Notes under the pieces: model-generated
Seen by the model: the letters and a program-made list of their open reading frames with translations, nothing else
Database searches by the model: none
Told to the model about the DNA's origin: nothing
Shown: positions 17,392 to 26,013 of the stretch, piece by piece
How the letters are laid out: each line of letters opens with the position of its first letter
Numbering within the stretch: the first letter of the stretch is position 1
NCBI RefSeq assembly: GCF_000368025.1
Contig: NZ_KB849212.1
Span: forward strand, 1,411,198 to 1,475,197
Origin: Acinetobacter parvus DSM 16617 = CIP 108168
GTDB lineage: Bacteria; Pseudomonadota; Gammaproteobacteria; Pseudomonadales; Moraxellaceae
Direction of reading: 5' to 3'
Length of the DNA: 64,000 nt
Program-made: the position numbers and the translations under genes

Positions 17392-18915
17392 ATGTTGAAC
17401 TTTCCTACACCATATCCCAATGAGTTAATTTACAGCACGATAGCACGAGCTGGAATTCACCATGCTATTACAAGTCCAAAACAATTACTTGAAGAAGTGT
17501 TTGCTAATCGTAAGGTTATTGCCACGATTGATTTACCTAGCCATCTAAGATGCCTTTTAAAGCATTTACCACCACACTACACGCTTGAAAATCTTGCTTA
17601 TAAACATACGCTTTTTCCCATCCACGCTTTATTTTCTCCAGAAAACACACGTTTAAAATGCCTTCAATGGATGAGGAATCAATCAAAAGGTTCTATTCAT
17701 TTAACATTAGGAGTGGCGGCATCCAAAGTTAAGCAGATATCAACACATCGATATTGTCGACATTGCTTAGAAGAGCAATATGATCAATATGGAGAATTTT
17801 TTTGGTCAAGACTTTGGTACATTCAAGGCGCAAATTGCTGTAGCAAACATAAGGTTAAATTGTCAGAATTTTTGCAACCAGTCCATTTGAATGGACGACA
17901 TCAATTTATTCCTGCAAGTTCTATTCTGAATCACAAGCAATCTCATAACCCTGCTCACGAATTAGATCTAATCGTGAGTAGGCATGTTGATGAACTGTTA
18001 AACCTTCCTCCATCAACATCTCCTACGTTTCATCAATGGAGTCAATTTTATCAACTTATTGCAAAGCGATTAGGTTTCAACAAAGGTTCTAGTCATATTG
18101 ATCATTCAAAAATTTATTCAGCAGTTATAAAAACATGGGATCTAAAATGGCTACAGGAACATCACCTAGATAAACTGAAATCTGAAACAAGTTGGCTTAA
18201 AGCTATCTTTAGAAAGCATCGTAAGTCATTCAGTTATCTTGAACATATTATCGTCTTAGAGACGTTTTTCACTAAAAACTGGACATGGACTGCCATTCTA
18301 AGTGAAATCCATCAGTTACCTTCTAATCCCTTTAAGCTTGATACATCAATTCTAAAAAATAAGTATAAAGACATATTGATGCTCAAAGAAAAACGTAATG
18401 AATGGATGTCTTTGATTCAAAATTATGGAATAAAGCCATCTAGAGTCAAAAATGCCGCCTTATACGCATGGCTTTATCGCAATGATAAAATGTGGTTGTT
18501 AAATAAAAATAGAAAATTTCACGTTTTACCGACACTAGGCCGTAAGAAGATCAATTGGCCTCTGAGAGATTGGCAAATGGTGAGGCGATTATTCAAAATA
18601 TTTTATCAATCATTGAATGATTTGAATTTGCCTAGGCAATCTAGAAACTGGTATCTCAGGCAACTACCGCAACACTCCACCGTAGAGAAAAACCTATATC
18701 AGCTGCCCTTAACACATAAATTTCTGAACACGTTTTCAGAAGATATTAGTAGTTATCAAATCCGAAGAATCACTCGAACAATTATTCAATTTAAAAAAAT
18801 GAATCAACACCCAGCGAATTGGCAATTATTACGACATTCAGGATTAAGTGAAGAACGATTAACAGATGAAGCCCTCAAATTCCTAAATCAAATGAAAAGG
18901 ATGAATCATGGCTAA
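17392..18915 (+). CDS. tnsD: Target selector TnsD (TniQ family), attTn7-specific
   Basis: TnsD binds the 3' end of glmS and recruits TnsC, directing insertion to attTn7. From the ATG at 17392 the product has 507 residues, against 508 for Tn7 TnsD; an upstream in-frame TTG at 17347 lies inside tnsC and is unlikely. The N-terminal TniQ domain begins FPTPYPNELIYSTIARAG. The CCCH zinc finger is intact: C122 and C125 (RYCRHC) with C150 and H153 (CCSKHK). The observed insertion next to glmS fits this gene being functional. The end overlaps tnsE by 8 bases. Confidence 0.95.
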   Translation: MLNFPTPYPNELIYSTIARAGIHHAITSPKQLLEEVFANRKVIATIDLPSHLRCLLKHLPPHYTLENLAYKHTLFPIHALFSPENTRLKCLQWMRNQSKGSIHLTLGVAASKVKQISTHRYCRHCLEEQYDQYGEFFWSRLWYIQGANCCSKHKVKLSEFLQPVHLNGRHQFIPASSILNHKQSHNPAHELDLIVSRHVDELLNLPPSTSPTFHQWSQFYQLIAKRLGFNKGSSHIDHSKIYSAVIKTWDLKWLQEHHLDKLKSETSWLKAIFRKHRKSFSYLEHIIVLETFFTKNWTWTAILSEIHQLPSNPFKLDTSILKNKYKDILMLKEKRNEWMSLIQNYGIKPSRVKNAALYAWLYRNDKMWLLNKNRKFHVLPTLGRKKINWPLRDWQMVRRLFKIFYQSLNDLNLPRQSRNWYLRQLPQHSTVEKNLYQLPLTHKFLNTFSEDISSYQIRRITRTIIQFKKMNQHPANWQLLRHSGLSEERLTDEALKFLNQMKRMNHG

Positions 18916-20512
18916 AATAAGTCACATCGCTAAGAATATGAAAATAAAAAAGATTGGCTCTTTGTTTAAAAAACATAATTCAGGCAGTTGGGCAACAAAT
19001 CTAGCTTTGGAAAATGAAAATAAAGTAACTGAGACAACTTACACTAACTTTTCTAATGCAAAGTTATTAAGAAAAAATAGTCACATCAACCCTACACAAG
19101 AATACCCTAAAGGCTATAATTTACGCTTTAAAATTAGTTCAACACAAGATTGGCTATCCTCTGTCTATGATTCAAACCTACCTAAAGGAAAGTTTATAGA
19201 GCATTATTTCTTGTTTGATGCTGTTCGAGTCGATCAGTTTGGGCAGCCAATGTCCGAAACAATCAAAGTTCGACTTCCACAATTTGAACTGGCTAGATCG
19301 CTCTTTTTCTATACTCCATATCTTGCAAGATCAGCAGTTTTAGAAAATAGTCTAAGTATTGATTTTGATATTGTTTCAAACCCAGATCACTACCTCATCA
19401 ATATTTTGCCTGCTTGCTCCTATCCTACCTCTCATTTCAATGATGCAGGCATACGACGGATCTTATCTTGGATTCTTCTTGATTCTGATATTCGACAATC
19501 TTTTGAAAGTATCAGCCAGTTTTGTACCAAATATGGCTATGACGTTGACCAATACCGTATATGGAGTTTCTGTTTTAATCCGCCCCAACTAAATGGAGTG
19601 ATCTTTAATACATTTGGCTATTACAAAGCTGAAACTTCAGAGTTTTTTGTCAATGAAATATCAGGTTTTGAAAGAATCTCAAGCCAGATTTCTAAAGAAG
19701 TTGAGTTTTATAGCGATAAATTTGTAGAGTCCAAATCGGGTGGTAAAGGTGAAAATTCTTCAGGAACTAAAAATGATGGCAAAGAGTCCACTATTAAAGA
19801 TGATGAGGAAGGCAATAGCGATGATGTTCAAATCATTGATGTTGTACCGACACACTTCGACTTCCTAGAAGCCATTGAAACAAGGAAAACTTCGAAAAAA
19901 ACTAGGCATAGAAATCATGGTATAAAAGATCAAGATTTACCATCTAACAATGCGACTTCGGAAGTTAGCACCAACGAGCCTATTTTTGAGGGTACTGTCC
20001 CCTCCGCTGAATTTAATGGTGTTGAGGATGAAACTGAAGATCTTCATTTGTATCTTGATCGATTCTCTGCATTTCAACAAATGATTGATTTGTTTTGCAA
20101 AGAAAATTCGATCAAAAATTTTACTTTCCAACTCCATAAATTACCCAACATTCAAGGTCACTCCAAACATATAAAAACTGATGGTAATCCGAGATGTGTG
20201 GCCGAAGTTAGTTTCCAATTCCATGGTCAAAATATCGTGATCTTAGAGGTTGATACTTCTGATAATAAAAAACCTCTTTCAACTCGTATTTTATCGCTTA
20301 AGAATACAAATCAGTGGCATACTATTGATAGAGCTAAAGTACTGGAACTTATAGTCACTCAATGTTTACGATGGCCAAAAGGCACTCTGAAAAAAATAAG
20401 CTTCAAGAGTAGTACTTTGAATCATCCAAGGATGGATATCGATAAACAAGAAATTTCTGCAAATGAATTAGAAACATGGCTTAATAGACTAAATAAATGT
20501 CTAGAAATTTAA
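18908..20512 (+). CDS. tnsE: Target selector TnsE, plasmid/replication-directed transposition
   Basis: TnsE directs Tn7 to conjugating plasmids and lagging-strand DNA by binding recessed 3' ends and the sliding clamp. The 534-residue product matches Tn7 TnsE (about 538). Conserved stretches are LPQFELARSLFFYTPYLARS (residues ~119-138), the middle SFCFNPPQLNG, and the C-terminal domain with HIKTDGNPRCVAEV and ILEVDTSDNKKPLSTRILSL. Residues ~275-380 form a low-complexity acidic/serine linker, present in Tn7 as well. Presence of both tnsD and tnsE gives the element the chromosomal and the plasmid route. Confidence 0.92.
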   Translation: MAKISHIAKNMKIKKIGSLFKKHNSGSWATNLALENENKVTETTYTNFSNAKLLRKNSHINPTQEYPKGYNLRFKISSTQDWLSSVYDSNLPKGKFIEHYFLFDAVRVDQFGQPMSETIKVRLPQFELARSLFFYTPYLARSAVLENSLSIDFDIVSNPDHYLINILPACSYPTSHFNDAGIRRILSWILLDSDIRQSFESISQFCTKYGYDVDQYRIWSFCFNPPQLNGVIFNTFGYYKAETSEFFVNEISGFERISSQISKEVEFYSDKFVESKSGGKGENSSGTKNDGKESTIKDDEEGNSDDVQIIDVVPTHFDFLEAIETRKTSKKTRHRNHGIKDQDLPSNNATSEVSTNEPIFEGTVPSAEFNGVEDETEDLHLYLDRFSAFQQMIDLFCKENSIKNFTFQLHKLPNIQGHSKHIKTDGNPRCVAEVSFQFHGQNIVILEVDTSDNKKPLSTRILSLKNTNQWHTIDRAKVLELIVTQCLRWPKGTLKKISFKSSTLNHPRMDIDKQEISANELETWLNRLNKCLEI

Positions 20513-20580
20513 ATTTACGTAAATTTTCATATATTATGTCTAAATTAATAAATAACATATTTTAAATTTGGGATTTGATC

Positions 20581-22518
20581 GTGACAAGCAAACTTGAAAG
20601 TAGAACGCCATCAGATGACATAAATAAAGAACAAACTACTCTAGTTACAGACATAATAACCAAATTAAAAAATGGAGAAGTTTCTGAAGCAAAACTTTCC
20701 ACTGATGAAAAAGTATTAGCAAGAGTTACCGATGGTATCTATCGTCAGCCATCTTCAGCAATTCGTGAGTTAATTTCAAATGCCTACGATGCTGATGCTG
20801 AAACCGTCTATATAGATACAGACGCCCCTAGATTTAACCATATGACTATCAGAGATGATGGAAATGGTATGTCTATTGAAGTTTTGGCAAATTTAATTTA
20901 TCACATAGGTGGCAGCGCAAAGAGAAGCGCCAATCCCAAAAATACATCTCTTGGTATAACAAATGAAGATGATCCTACTTTAAGTCCTAAGAAAAAAAGA
21001 AAACTTATAGGTAAAATTGGGATTGGTTTATTTAGTGTTGCTCAACTTACTCGAACTTTTACTATTGTAACAAAACAAGCTGATACTGACTATTATCTAA
21101 TTGCAGACATCGAACTTAATAATTATTCAGAACAAGTTATTTCTTCAAAAGAAAAAAGAGGAGAGAGTTTCGATACTGGCGTAGTAAAAATTAAGACTGA
21201 GCAAACATCTAATACTAAGGCTCACGGTACTGATATTATTTTAAAAAATATAAAAAAAAGTGCTAAAGACCAACTTAAGAGTGTCGATCTCTGGCTCCAA
21301 GAATCTGTAGACGATGAAAGTGAAGTGATACCACGAACCTTTCATATAGGATGTACAGATATAAATGATCATGAAAAGTTAGAAATTGAACCAAAGTTAC
21401 CATGGGCTAAGCATGATAATCCAAAGGAAAAATTTATTAAATTTTATAATTCTATGATTGAAAGGACCAATACGACTGTTACACCAAAATTAGAAGAAGA
21501 CCTTGATAACTACTTAAATATGCTATGGGTATTAGGCTTATCTGTTCCTGTAGATTACATTGAAAAACACCCATTTTTATTAACTAATGAAGATTATCCG
21601 CATGTTTTTCAACTAAGTAATAAAAAAGGTGGGAAATCTGAAAAAATTTCATTAAATAATAACACTACTATTAAAGATTTATTTACTCTTAAAACTGAAA
21701 CAAATTCCACTGGTTTCCAAGTTTTTATAGATGATATTGAGTTATTTAGGCCTATTAAATTTACTCAGCTACCCTCTACTCAAGCCATCGTAAAAGAACC
21801 GATACTATTTATTGGTTCAGCAAAACCAGACTTAAGTAGGTATGAACCAAATATTACTGGTGGAGAATTATCCTTTGATGCTTATATTTTATGGTGTCCA
21901 AAAGTAATTCCCAAAGAGCATAATGGAGTTATTCTTAGAATAAATAATGCTTCTGGTATTCTATTTGATACTACGTTTATGAAGTATCAAGTTTCAGAAT
22001 ATACAATTCGAGGACAGTTAACAGCTGAGATTTTTTTAAATGAAGGTTTAGATTCAGCATTAAATATTGATAGAGAATCATTTAATATATCACATCCACA
22101 CTATCAACTTATTATGCGTTGGCTTCACGATGCTTTAAGGCAAGTTATTAGTAAATATAAAGAAATTAAAAGAGAAAAACGACTTCAAAACTCAGAAACT
22201 TTGACTAATTTTCGTAGTCAATCATTATCCGATTTGGTCATTGCTACTGCTAGTAAACAAGGTAAAGAAATTGATGAAATTAGACCCGTTGAATTTGTTT
22301 CAAATAATGAAATTAAAATTGATAGTTATGTAATAGATCAGAATGAATTCTCAAGATGGGTTGGTGATGAAAGACCTAATCCGCGCCAAGAAGCATTAAA
22401 GGAAAAAGTATCAGCTATTATTCAAGTTCTTGACTCTTTTGATTTACTCGATAGTTTATCGGCTGATGATAGAAAAACCATATTTGAAATGATTTCTAAA
22501 GTTTTAAATGTAGATTGA
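20581..22518 (+). CDS. GHKL ATPase, MORC/paraMORC-like, probable restriction-system subunit
   Basis: The first cargo gene encodes about 645 residues. The N-terminal Bergerat ATP-binding fold is complete. The N box is IRELISNAYDADA (E63, N67, D70), G1 is RDDGNGMS (D92-D93-G94-N95-G96), and the lid/G2 region is GKIGIGLFSVAQL. An S5-like domain probably follows at ~230-480, with RESFNISHPHYQ later acting as the usual conserved Arg/Glu region. The C-terminus is helical without a nuclease motif I recognise. Bacterial GHKL proteins of this kind occur in restriction-modification operons; the nearest name I recall is the BbrUII/HgiDII family (unverified). I prefer GTG 20581 with an upstream TGGGA over TTG 20575. 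The 3' end lies 11 bases before the ATG of the next gene. Confidence 0.8.
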   Translation: MTSKLESRTPSDDINKEQTTLVTDIITKLKNGEVSEAKLSTDEKVLARVTDGIYRQPSSAIRELISNAYDADAETVYIDTDAPRFNHMTIRDDGNGMSIEVLANLIYHIGGSAKRSANPKNTSLGITNEDDPTLSPKKKRKLIGKIGIGLFSVAQLTRTFTIVTKQADTDYYLIADIELNNYSEQVISSKEKRGESFDTGVVKIKTEQTSNTKAHGTDIILKNIKKSAKDQLKSVDLWLQESVDDESEVIPRTFHIGCTDINDHEKLEIEPKLPWAKHDNPKEKFIKFYNSMIERTNTTVTPKLEEDLDNYLNMLWVLGLSVPVDYIEKHPFLLTNEDYPHVFQLSNKKGGKSEKISLNNNTTIKDLFTLKTETNSTGFQVFIDDIELFRPIKFTQLPSTQAIVKEPILFIGSAKPDLSRYEPNITGGELSFDAYILWCPKVIPKEHNGVILRINNASGILFDTTFMKYQVSEYTIRGQLTAEIFLNEGLDSALNIDRESFNISHPHYQLIMRWLHDALRQVISKYKEIKREKRLQNSETLTNFRSQSLSDLVIATASKQGKEIDEIRPVEFVSNNEIKIDSYVIDQNEFSRWVGDERPNPRQEALKEKVSAIIQVLDSFDLLDSLSADDRKTIFEMISKVLNVD

Positions 22519-22529
22519 GAGTAGCGAAA

Positions 22530-23753
22530 ATGAAATTTGATGATTTTGATACTACATTTGATGATTTTGGAACACCTGAAGAAACCACAAAAAATGTCAT
22601 TGAAAAAAAAGAGTTTTTACCATGGCATAAACCAAGAAAACAGTGGATTCGCCACAAACAATGGTGGACTCAAATTGATGAGCATATTGTAAAAAAATTA
22701 AAACCTGGCATAGATACTATTAAGTATTTTGGATTACCAGGTAATGATTTATTGGATATTCGTTTTTTTCAGCAAAAATTGCCATCACTTCAAAAAAAGA
22801 TTTGTTTGTTTGGTTTGATTAACACTGAAATAGGTTGGTCATCTGCACAAACTCAACTTAGTAAAATTATGGATTTAGATGGAGTTGATAAAAGCTCTAA
22901 AGTTGAGCAACTAAATTTTGACTATCTTGAAAATACTTCATCCATTGCATTTGATAAGTTAATGGAGTTTGGCTGCTTCGATGTAGTAAATTTGGATTTT
23001 TGTGAAAATGTTATCCCTAATGCTACTGAGAACCGTTTAAAAGCTTTGCACAACTTTATGGAGTATCAATTTCAAAAAATTTCAGAAAACTGGGTACTAT
23101 TTATCACTACAAGATCATCAAAGGACACTACAAATTCAGGACTCTATGAAGAACTAGTTGCCTGTATTGATGAGAATTTAAGTGAGGTAATTTATTTCCA
23201 AGAGTTTATTAGGGTTTTTTCCAGTATTCTTTTGAATAATAATTCGATTGTTAGATCTGATTTAGAAAATCAAAAGCATATTAATATGCTTGTTGTTGGT
23301 TTAATGAATTGGCTTGTTAAAACTGCACACAACAGACATTTTAAAGTAAAATTGAGTAACGTAGTTCGTTACGATATTACTGGCGAGAACACTAATGATA
23401 TGATGTCTATGTGTTTTGTCTTTACACGTGTCATGAACTTTCCGAATGCTAATCCACCTCTTCCCACCAAAGCTGAACAAGCCAAGAATTCTTTAAATAA
23501 ACTAGCCAATATTAGCAATTTAGATGACATAATGATCAGTGGTGGCATCAATTATTATGCCCAATTCGTTAAAGAACAAATCGATCTTTTAAAAGAGGCT
23601 GGTTATCACACTGATGATTATTTAAATCAGATATGTACTAATGACTTGGCGAAACTACAAACAACTGCTGAGCAACTCAATAGTATTATGGAAGCAATAG
23701 AACAACCTCAACAGTTAATCTCAGCTGAAATCATGAGTAGTGATAATGCATAA
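22530..23753 (+). CDS. Unrecognised 407-residue partner of the GHKL ATPase
   Basis: I do not recognise this protein. From ATG 22530 (GAGAGTAG upstream) it begins with aspartate/phenylalanine repeats (MKFDDFDTTFDDFGTP), then a tryptophan-rich basic patch (WHKPRKQWIRHKQWW). Residues ~60-200 alternate strands and helices like a Rossmann or methyltransferase-type fold: KYFGLPGNDLLDIRFF, KICLFGLINTEIGW, FDVVNLDFCEN and NWVLFITTRSSKD. The glycine motif for S-adenosylmethionine is not canonical. The C-terminus is helical. Tight coupling to the ATPase and closeness to the methyltransferase suggest a subunit of the same system, perhaps a specificity factor or cryptic nuclease. NCBI may call it the PP_RS20740 family (weak memory). 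Confidence 0.6.
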   Translation: MKFDDFDTTFDDFGTPEETTKNVIEKKEFLPWHKPRKQWIRHKQWWTQIDEHIVKKLKPGIDTIKYFGLPGNDLLDIRFFQQKLPSLQKKICLFGLINTEIGWSSAQTQLSKIMDLDGVDKSSKVEQLNFDYLENTSSIAFDKLMEFGCFDVVNLDFCENVIPNATENRLKALHNFMEYQFQKISENWVLFITTRSSKDTTNSGLYEELVACIDENLSEVIYFQEFIRVFSSILLNNNSIVRSDLENQKHINMLVVGLMNWLVKTAHNRHFKVKLSNVVRYDITGENTNDMMSMCFVFTRVMNFPNANPPLPTKAEQAKNSLNKLANISNLDDIMISGGINYYAQFVKEQIDLLKEAGYHTDDYLNQICTNDLAKLQTTAEQLNSIMEAIEQPQQLISAEIMSSDNA

Positions 23754-23815
23754 TATTCCTGGACTTCTTCAACCTTGTCCTTTAAATTACTTATGTTTGG
23801 TTATGAAGTAAAGTT

Positions 23816-25243
23816 ATGCACTTTATAGATTTATTTGCAGGTTGTGGCGGGCTTTCCTTAGGACTTCTTCAGGCAGGTCTTACAGGTACTTTTGCTATAG
23901 AAAAAAATCCAGATGCATTTAAATCTTTAAAATTCAACTTGATTGATGGAACAAGTTCTAAACAATATCAGTGGAATCAACAAGATCTACCTATTCAACC
24001 TTATGACATACACAATCTTATATTAGAAAAATCTCATCTTCTAGCAGAATTAGGTCGTACTAAATCTATTGATTTAATTGCTGGAGGCCCTCCTTGCCAA
24101 GGTTTCTCAACTGCTGGACGTAGAGATCCCAATGATCCAAGAAGTACACTAGTATATGATTATCTGAAAGTAGTTTCTTTAGTACGTCCTAAGATTATTT
24201 TAATGGAAAATGTTAAAGGAATAACATATAAAATTAAAGATCAACCAGCCACCGCTAATAGCATCAAAAGTAACTTAGCAGAACTGGGCTATCTGCCAAT
24301 AACATTTATTGAAGATTCTTCTGTATGGGGAGTCCCTCAACATCGGATTCGATTCATATTATTTGGTATTAATATTGAAGAGATAATTGGAGTCAATCCA
24401 TCTTTATCTAAAAAACAAATATTAGAGTTCAGTAAAAAAGTAACTCCCTTATTTGAAGAGAAATTTAATCTATTTGCTAAAAACTTTAAAGCTAATAAAA
24501 ATTTGCCGATCAAAGTTTCTGCTCAAGAAGCTATTGCTGATTTAAAAACGTTAAGCAAATATAACCGTGCTTATAAATTAAAAAATGTCACTGATATTCC
24601 AAGTGATAGGTTCTTACAAATATCTAGTACGCATTGTCCTCAAAATTTAAATAGAAGTTATATTGATTTAATGAGAAAAGGTCTTAGTCAAGATTTTTTA
24701 CCTACTGGTCTGAGATTAGCCAACCATACCCCGATAATAAAAGCAAAATTTAAACGAATTTTAAAAGACCTAAATAGCCCTTATTTATCTGAAAAATATA
24801 AATTAAGAAGAATGAGGACTTTACCAAAAGATTATGTATTAGATACTTTCAATACAAAAAAACAGATTACTAAAGTTTTAGATGCATCGGAATGCGCTCC
24901 CACCATCACAACTTTGCCAGATGATTTATTACACTATGATGAACCACGTATCTTAACTGTCCGAGAATGCGCTCGTTTGCAATCCTTTCCTGATTGGTTC
25001 GAATTTCATGGTCCTTATACAACTGGTGGGGATAGAAGAAAAGTAAGTTGCCCTAAATACACTCAAGTCGGCAATGCGATTCCCCCATTAATGGCAGAGG
25101 GTATAGGGTTATTTTTATTAAATGAATTTAATAATATTTGTCATGAGCTAAAACTAGAATTACTTAATTATCAGAAAGAAATAATTAAAAATCAAGGTAG
25201 TAATTTAGATGGTAAAGTTTCTAAAGCACTTGCCAATTCGTAA
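23816..25243 (+). CDS. C5-cytosine DNA methyltransferase
   Basis: The enzyme transfers a methyl group from S-adenosylmethionine to C5 of cytosine in a specific DNA site. In 475 residues the canonical motifs appear in order: I (FIDLFAGCGGLSLGLLQAG, residues 2-20), IV with catalytic C94 (GGPPCQGFSTAGRR), VI (MENVKG), VIII (PQHRIRFILFG), IX (RECARLQSFPDWF) and X (QVGNAIPPLMAEGIG). A long variable region of ~180 residues between VIII and IX would hold the target recognition domain, so the site cannot be read off. It lies 62 bases after the unknown gene and presumably protects host DNA from the module. Its last 52 bases overlap the antisense regulator gene. Confidence 0.93.
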   Translation: MHFIDLFAGCGGLSLGLLQAGLTGTFAIEKNPDAFKSLKFNLIDGTSSKQYQWNQQDLPIQPYDIHNLILEKSHLLAELGRTKSIDLIAGGPPCQGFSTAGRRDPNDPRSTLVYDYLKVVSLVRPKIILMENVKGITYKIKDQPATANSIKSNLAELGYLPITFIEDSSVWGVPQHRIRFILFGINIEEIIGVNPSLSKKQILEFSKKVTPLFEEKFNLFAKNFKANKNLPIKVSAQEAIADLKTLSKYNRAYKLKNVTDIPSDRFLQISSTHCPQNLNRSYIDLMRKGLSQDFLPTGLRLANHTPIIKAKFKRILKDLNSPYLSEKYKLRRMRTLPKDYVLDTFNTKKQITKVLDASECAPTITTLPDDLLHYDEPRILTVRECARLQSFPDWFEFHGPYTTGGDRRKVSCPKYTQVGNAIPPLMAEGIGLFLLNEFNNICHELKLELLNYQKEIIKNQGSNLDGKVSKALANS

Positions 25244-25404
25244 ATTTTTTCCAAAGTGGGATTAACCTCACCTCTTTCAATCCGTCCCAAATAGCTTCGA
25301 TCCATATTACAGAGCAATGCCAATTGTTCTTGTGACATGTTTTTTTCTTTTCTGTATTTGCGAACCAATTGGCCAAATTGAATAGTAAGTTCTGACATAA
25401 ACAT
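25192..25404 (-). CDS. XRE-family regulator resembling restriction-modification C proteins
   Basis: The 70-residue product (68 from the second ATG at 25398) is almost all a helix-turn-helix: VRKYRKEKNMSQEQLALL, then CNMDRSYLGRIERGEVNPTL and EKIYELASAL. Size and the DRSYLGRIERGE pattern are those of controller proteins that time restriction and methylase expression. It is on the minus strand, tail-to-tail with the methyltransferase and overlapping it by 52 bases. It is divergent from the gene at 25494, with two palindromes between them that are good candidates for its operators. Confidence 0.82.
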   Translation of the reverse strand: MFMSELTIQFGQLVRKYRKEKNMSQEQLALLCNMDRSYLGRIERGEVNPTLEKIYELASALETLPSKLLP

Positions 25405-25435
25405 TCAAATGCTTAAAAAACAGAACTATCACTAT

Positions 25436-25468
25436 TTGAGGATTATATATCCACGGATTATAATCCTC
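25436..25468. promoter_or_regulatory. Promoter with twin palindromic operators
   Basis: Plus-strand promoter: TTGAGG at 25436-25441, 17-bp spacer, TATAAT at 25459-25464, 30 bases before the next ATG. Two palindromes overlap it: GGATTATATATCC (25440-25452) and the perfect GGATTATAATCC (25455-25466). The layout resembles paired C-box operators. TATAAT is also present on the minus strand toward the regulator gene. Confidence 0.75.
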
Positions 25469-25493
25469 TTTTTAAGTTTTCTAGCCTTTCTCC

Positions 25494-25976
25494 ATGAAAC
25501 AAATTGCTTCTCCTATCTTTCAATCTTTTCTAGAACTTCTTTCCCACAACCAAATTGATGGATGGACATCAAACAAAATTTGGAACAACTTGAATCTTTC
25601 AAAAGATGAAAAGGAACGAATCAACCAACAGCAACTTTATAGGCTTCTGAGAAAAATGGTACAACAAGGACACTTAGTTAAACATATTCATTCTGACAAT
25701 CCAAGGCTTTCAACATTTGTTGAAACAGAAAGCATGTATGAATTTAGAAAACAATTTGATTTAGCAATTGTTAAAACTGATTCAAAAAAACTTAATTTCA
25801 AGACTAATGAATTAAAAGAAAAGCAAAAGATTTATGAAAATCAAATCAAAGCTTCTGAACAAGCACTGATAGACTTTCCAGAACTAAAAACTGAAATATT
25901 AAGAAGAAAAAACCAATTACTTCAAAATATTGAAAAACTGAAAGCTTACACCGACTTTCTAACATCATTGATATAA
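25494..25976 (+). CDS. Winged-helix plus coiled-coil protein, function unknown
   Basis: The 160-residue product has an N-terminal half that predicts as a winged helix (residues ~5-65, DGWTSNKIWNNLNLSKDEK then QLYRLLRKMVQQGHLVKHI). Residues ~95-155 form a lysine/glutamate-rich coiled coil (NELKEKQKIYENQIKASEQA). It could be a transcription regulator or a DNA-end-binding accessory factor. It is the last gene of the transposon, ends 37 bases before the first left-end repeat, and is driven by the promoter at 25436-25468, so the XRE protein probably controls it. Product family not recognised. Confidence 0.65.
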   Translation: MKQIASPIFQSFLELLSHNQIDGWTSNKIWNNLNLSKDEKERINQQQLYRLLRKMVQQGHLVKHIHSDNPRLSTFVETESMYEFRKQFDLAIVKTDSKKLNFKTNELKEKQKIYENQIKASEQALIDFPELKTEILRRKNQLLQNIEKLKAYTDFLTSLI

Positions 25977-26013
25977 TATGAAAATAAATAGAACGAGCCT
26001 AAACTTTCATTTC

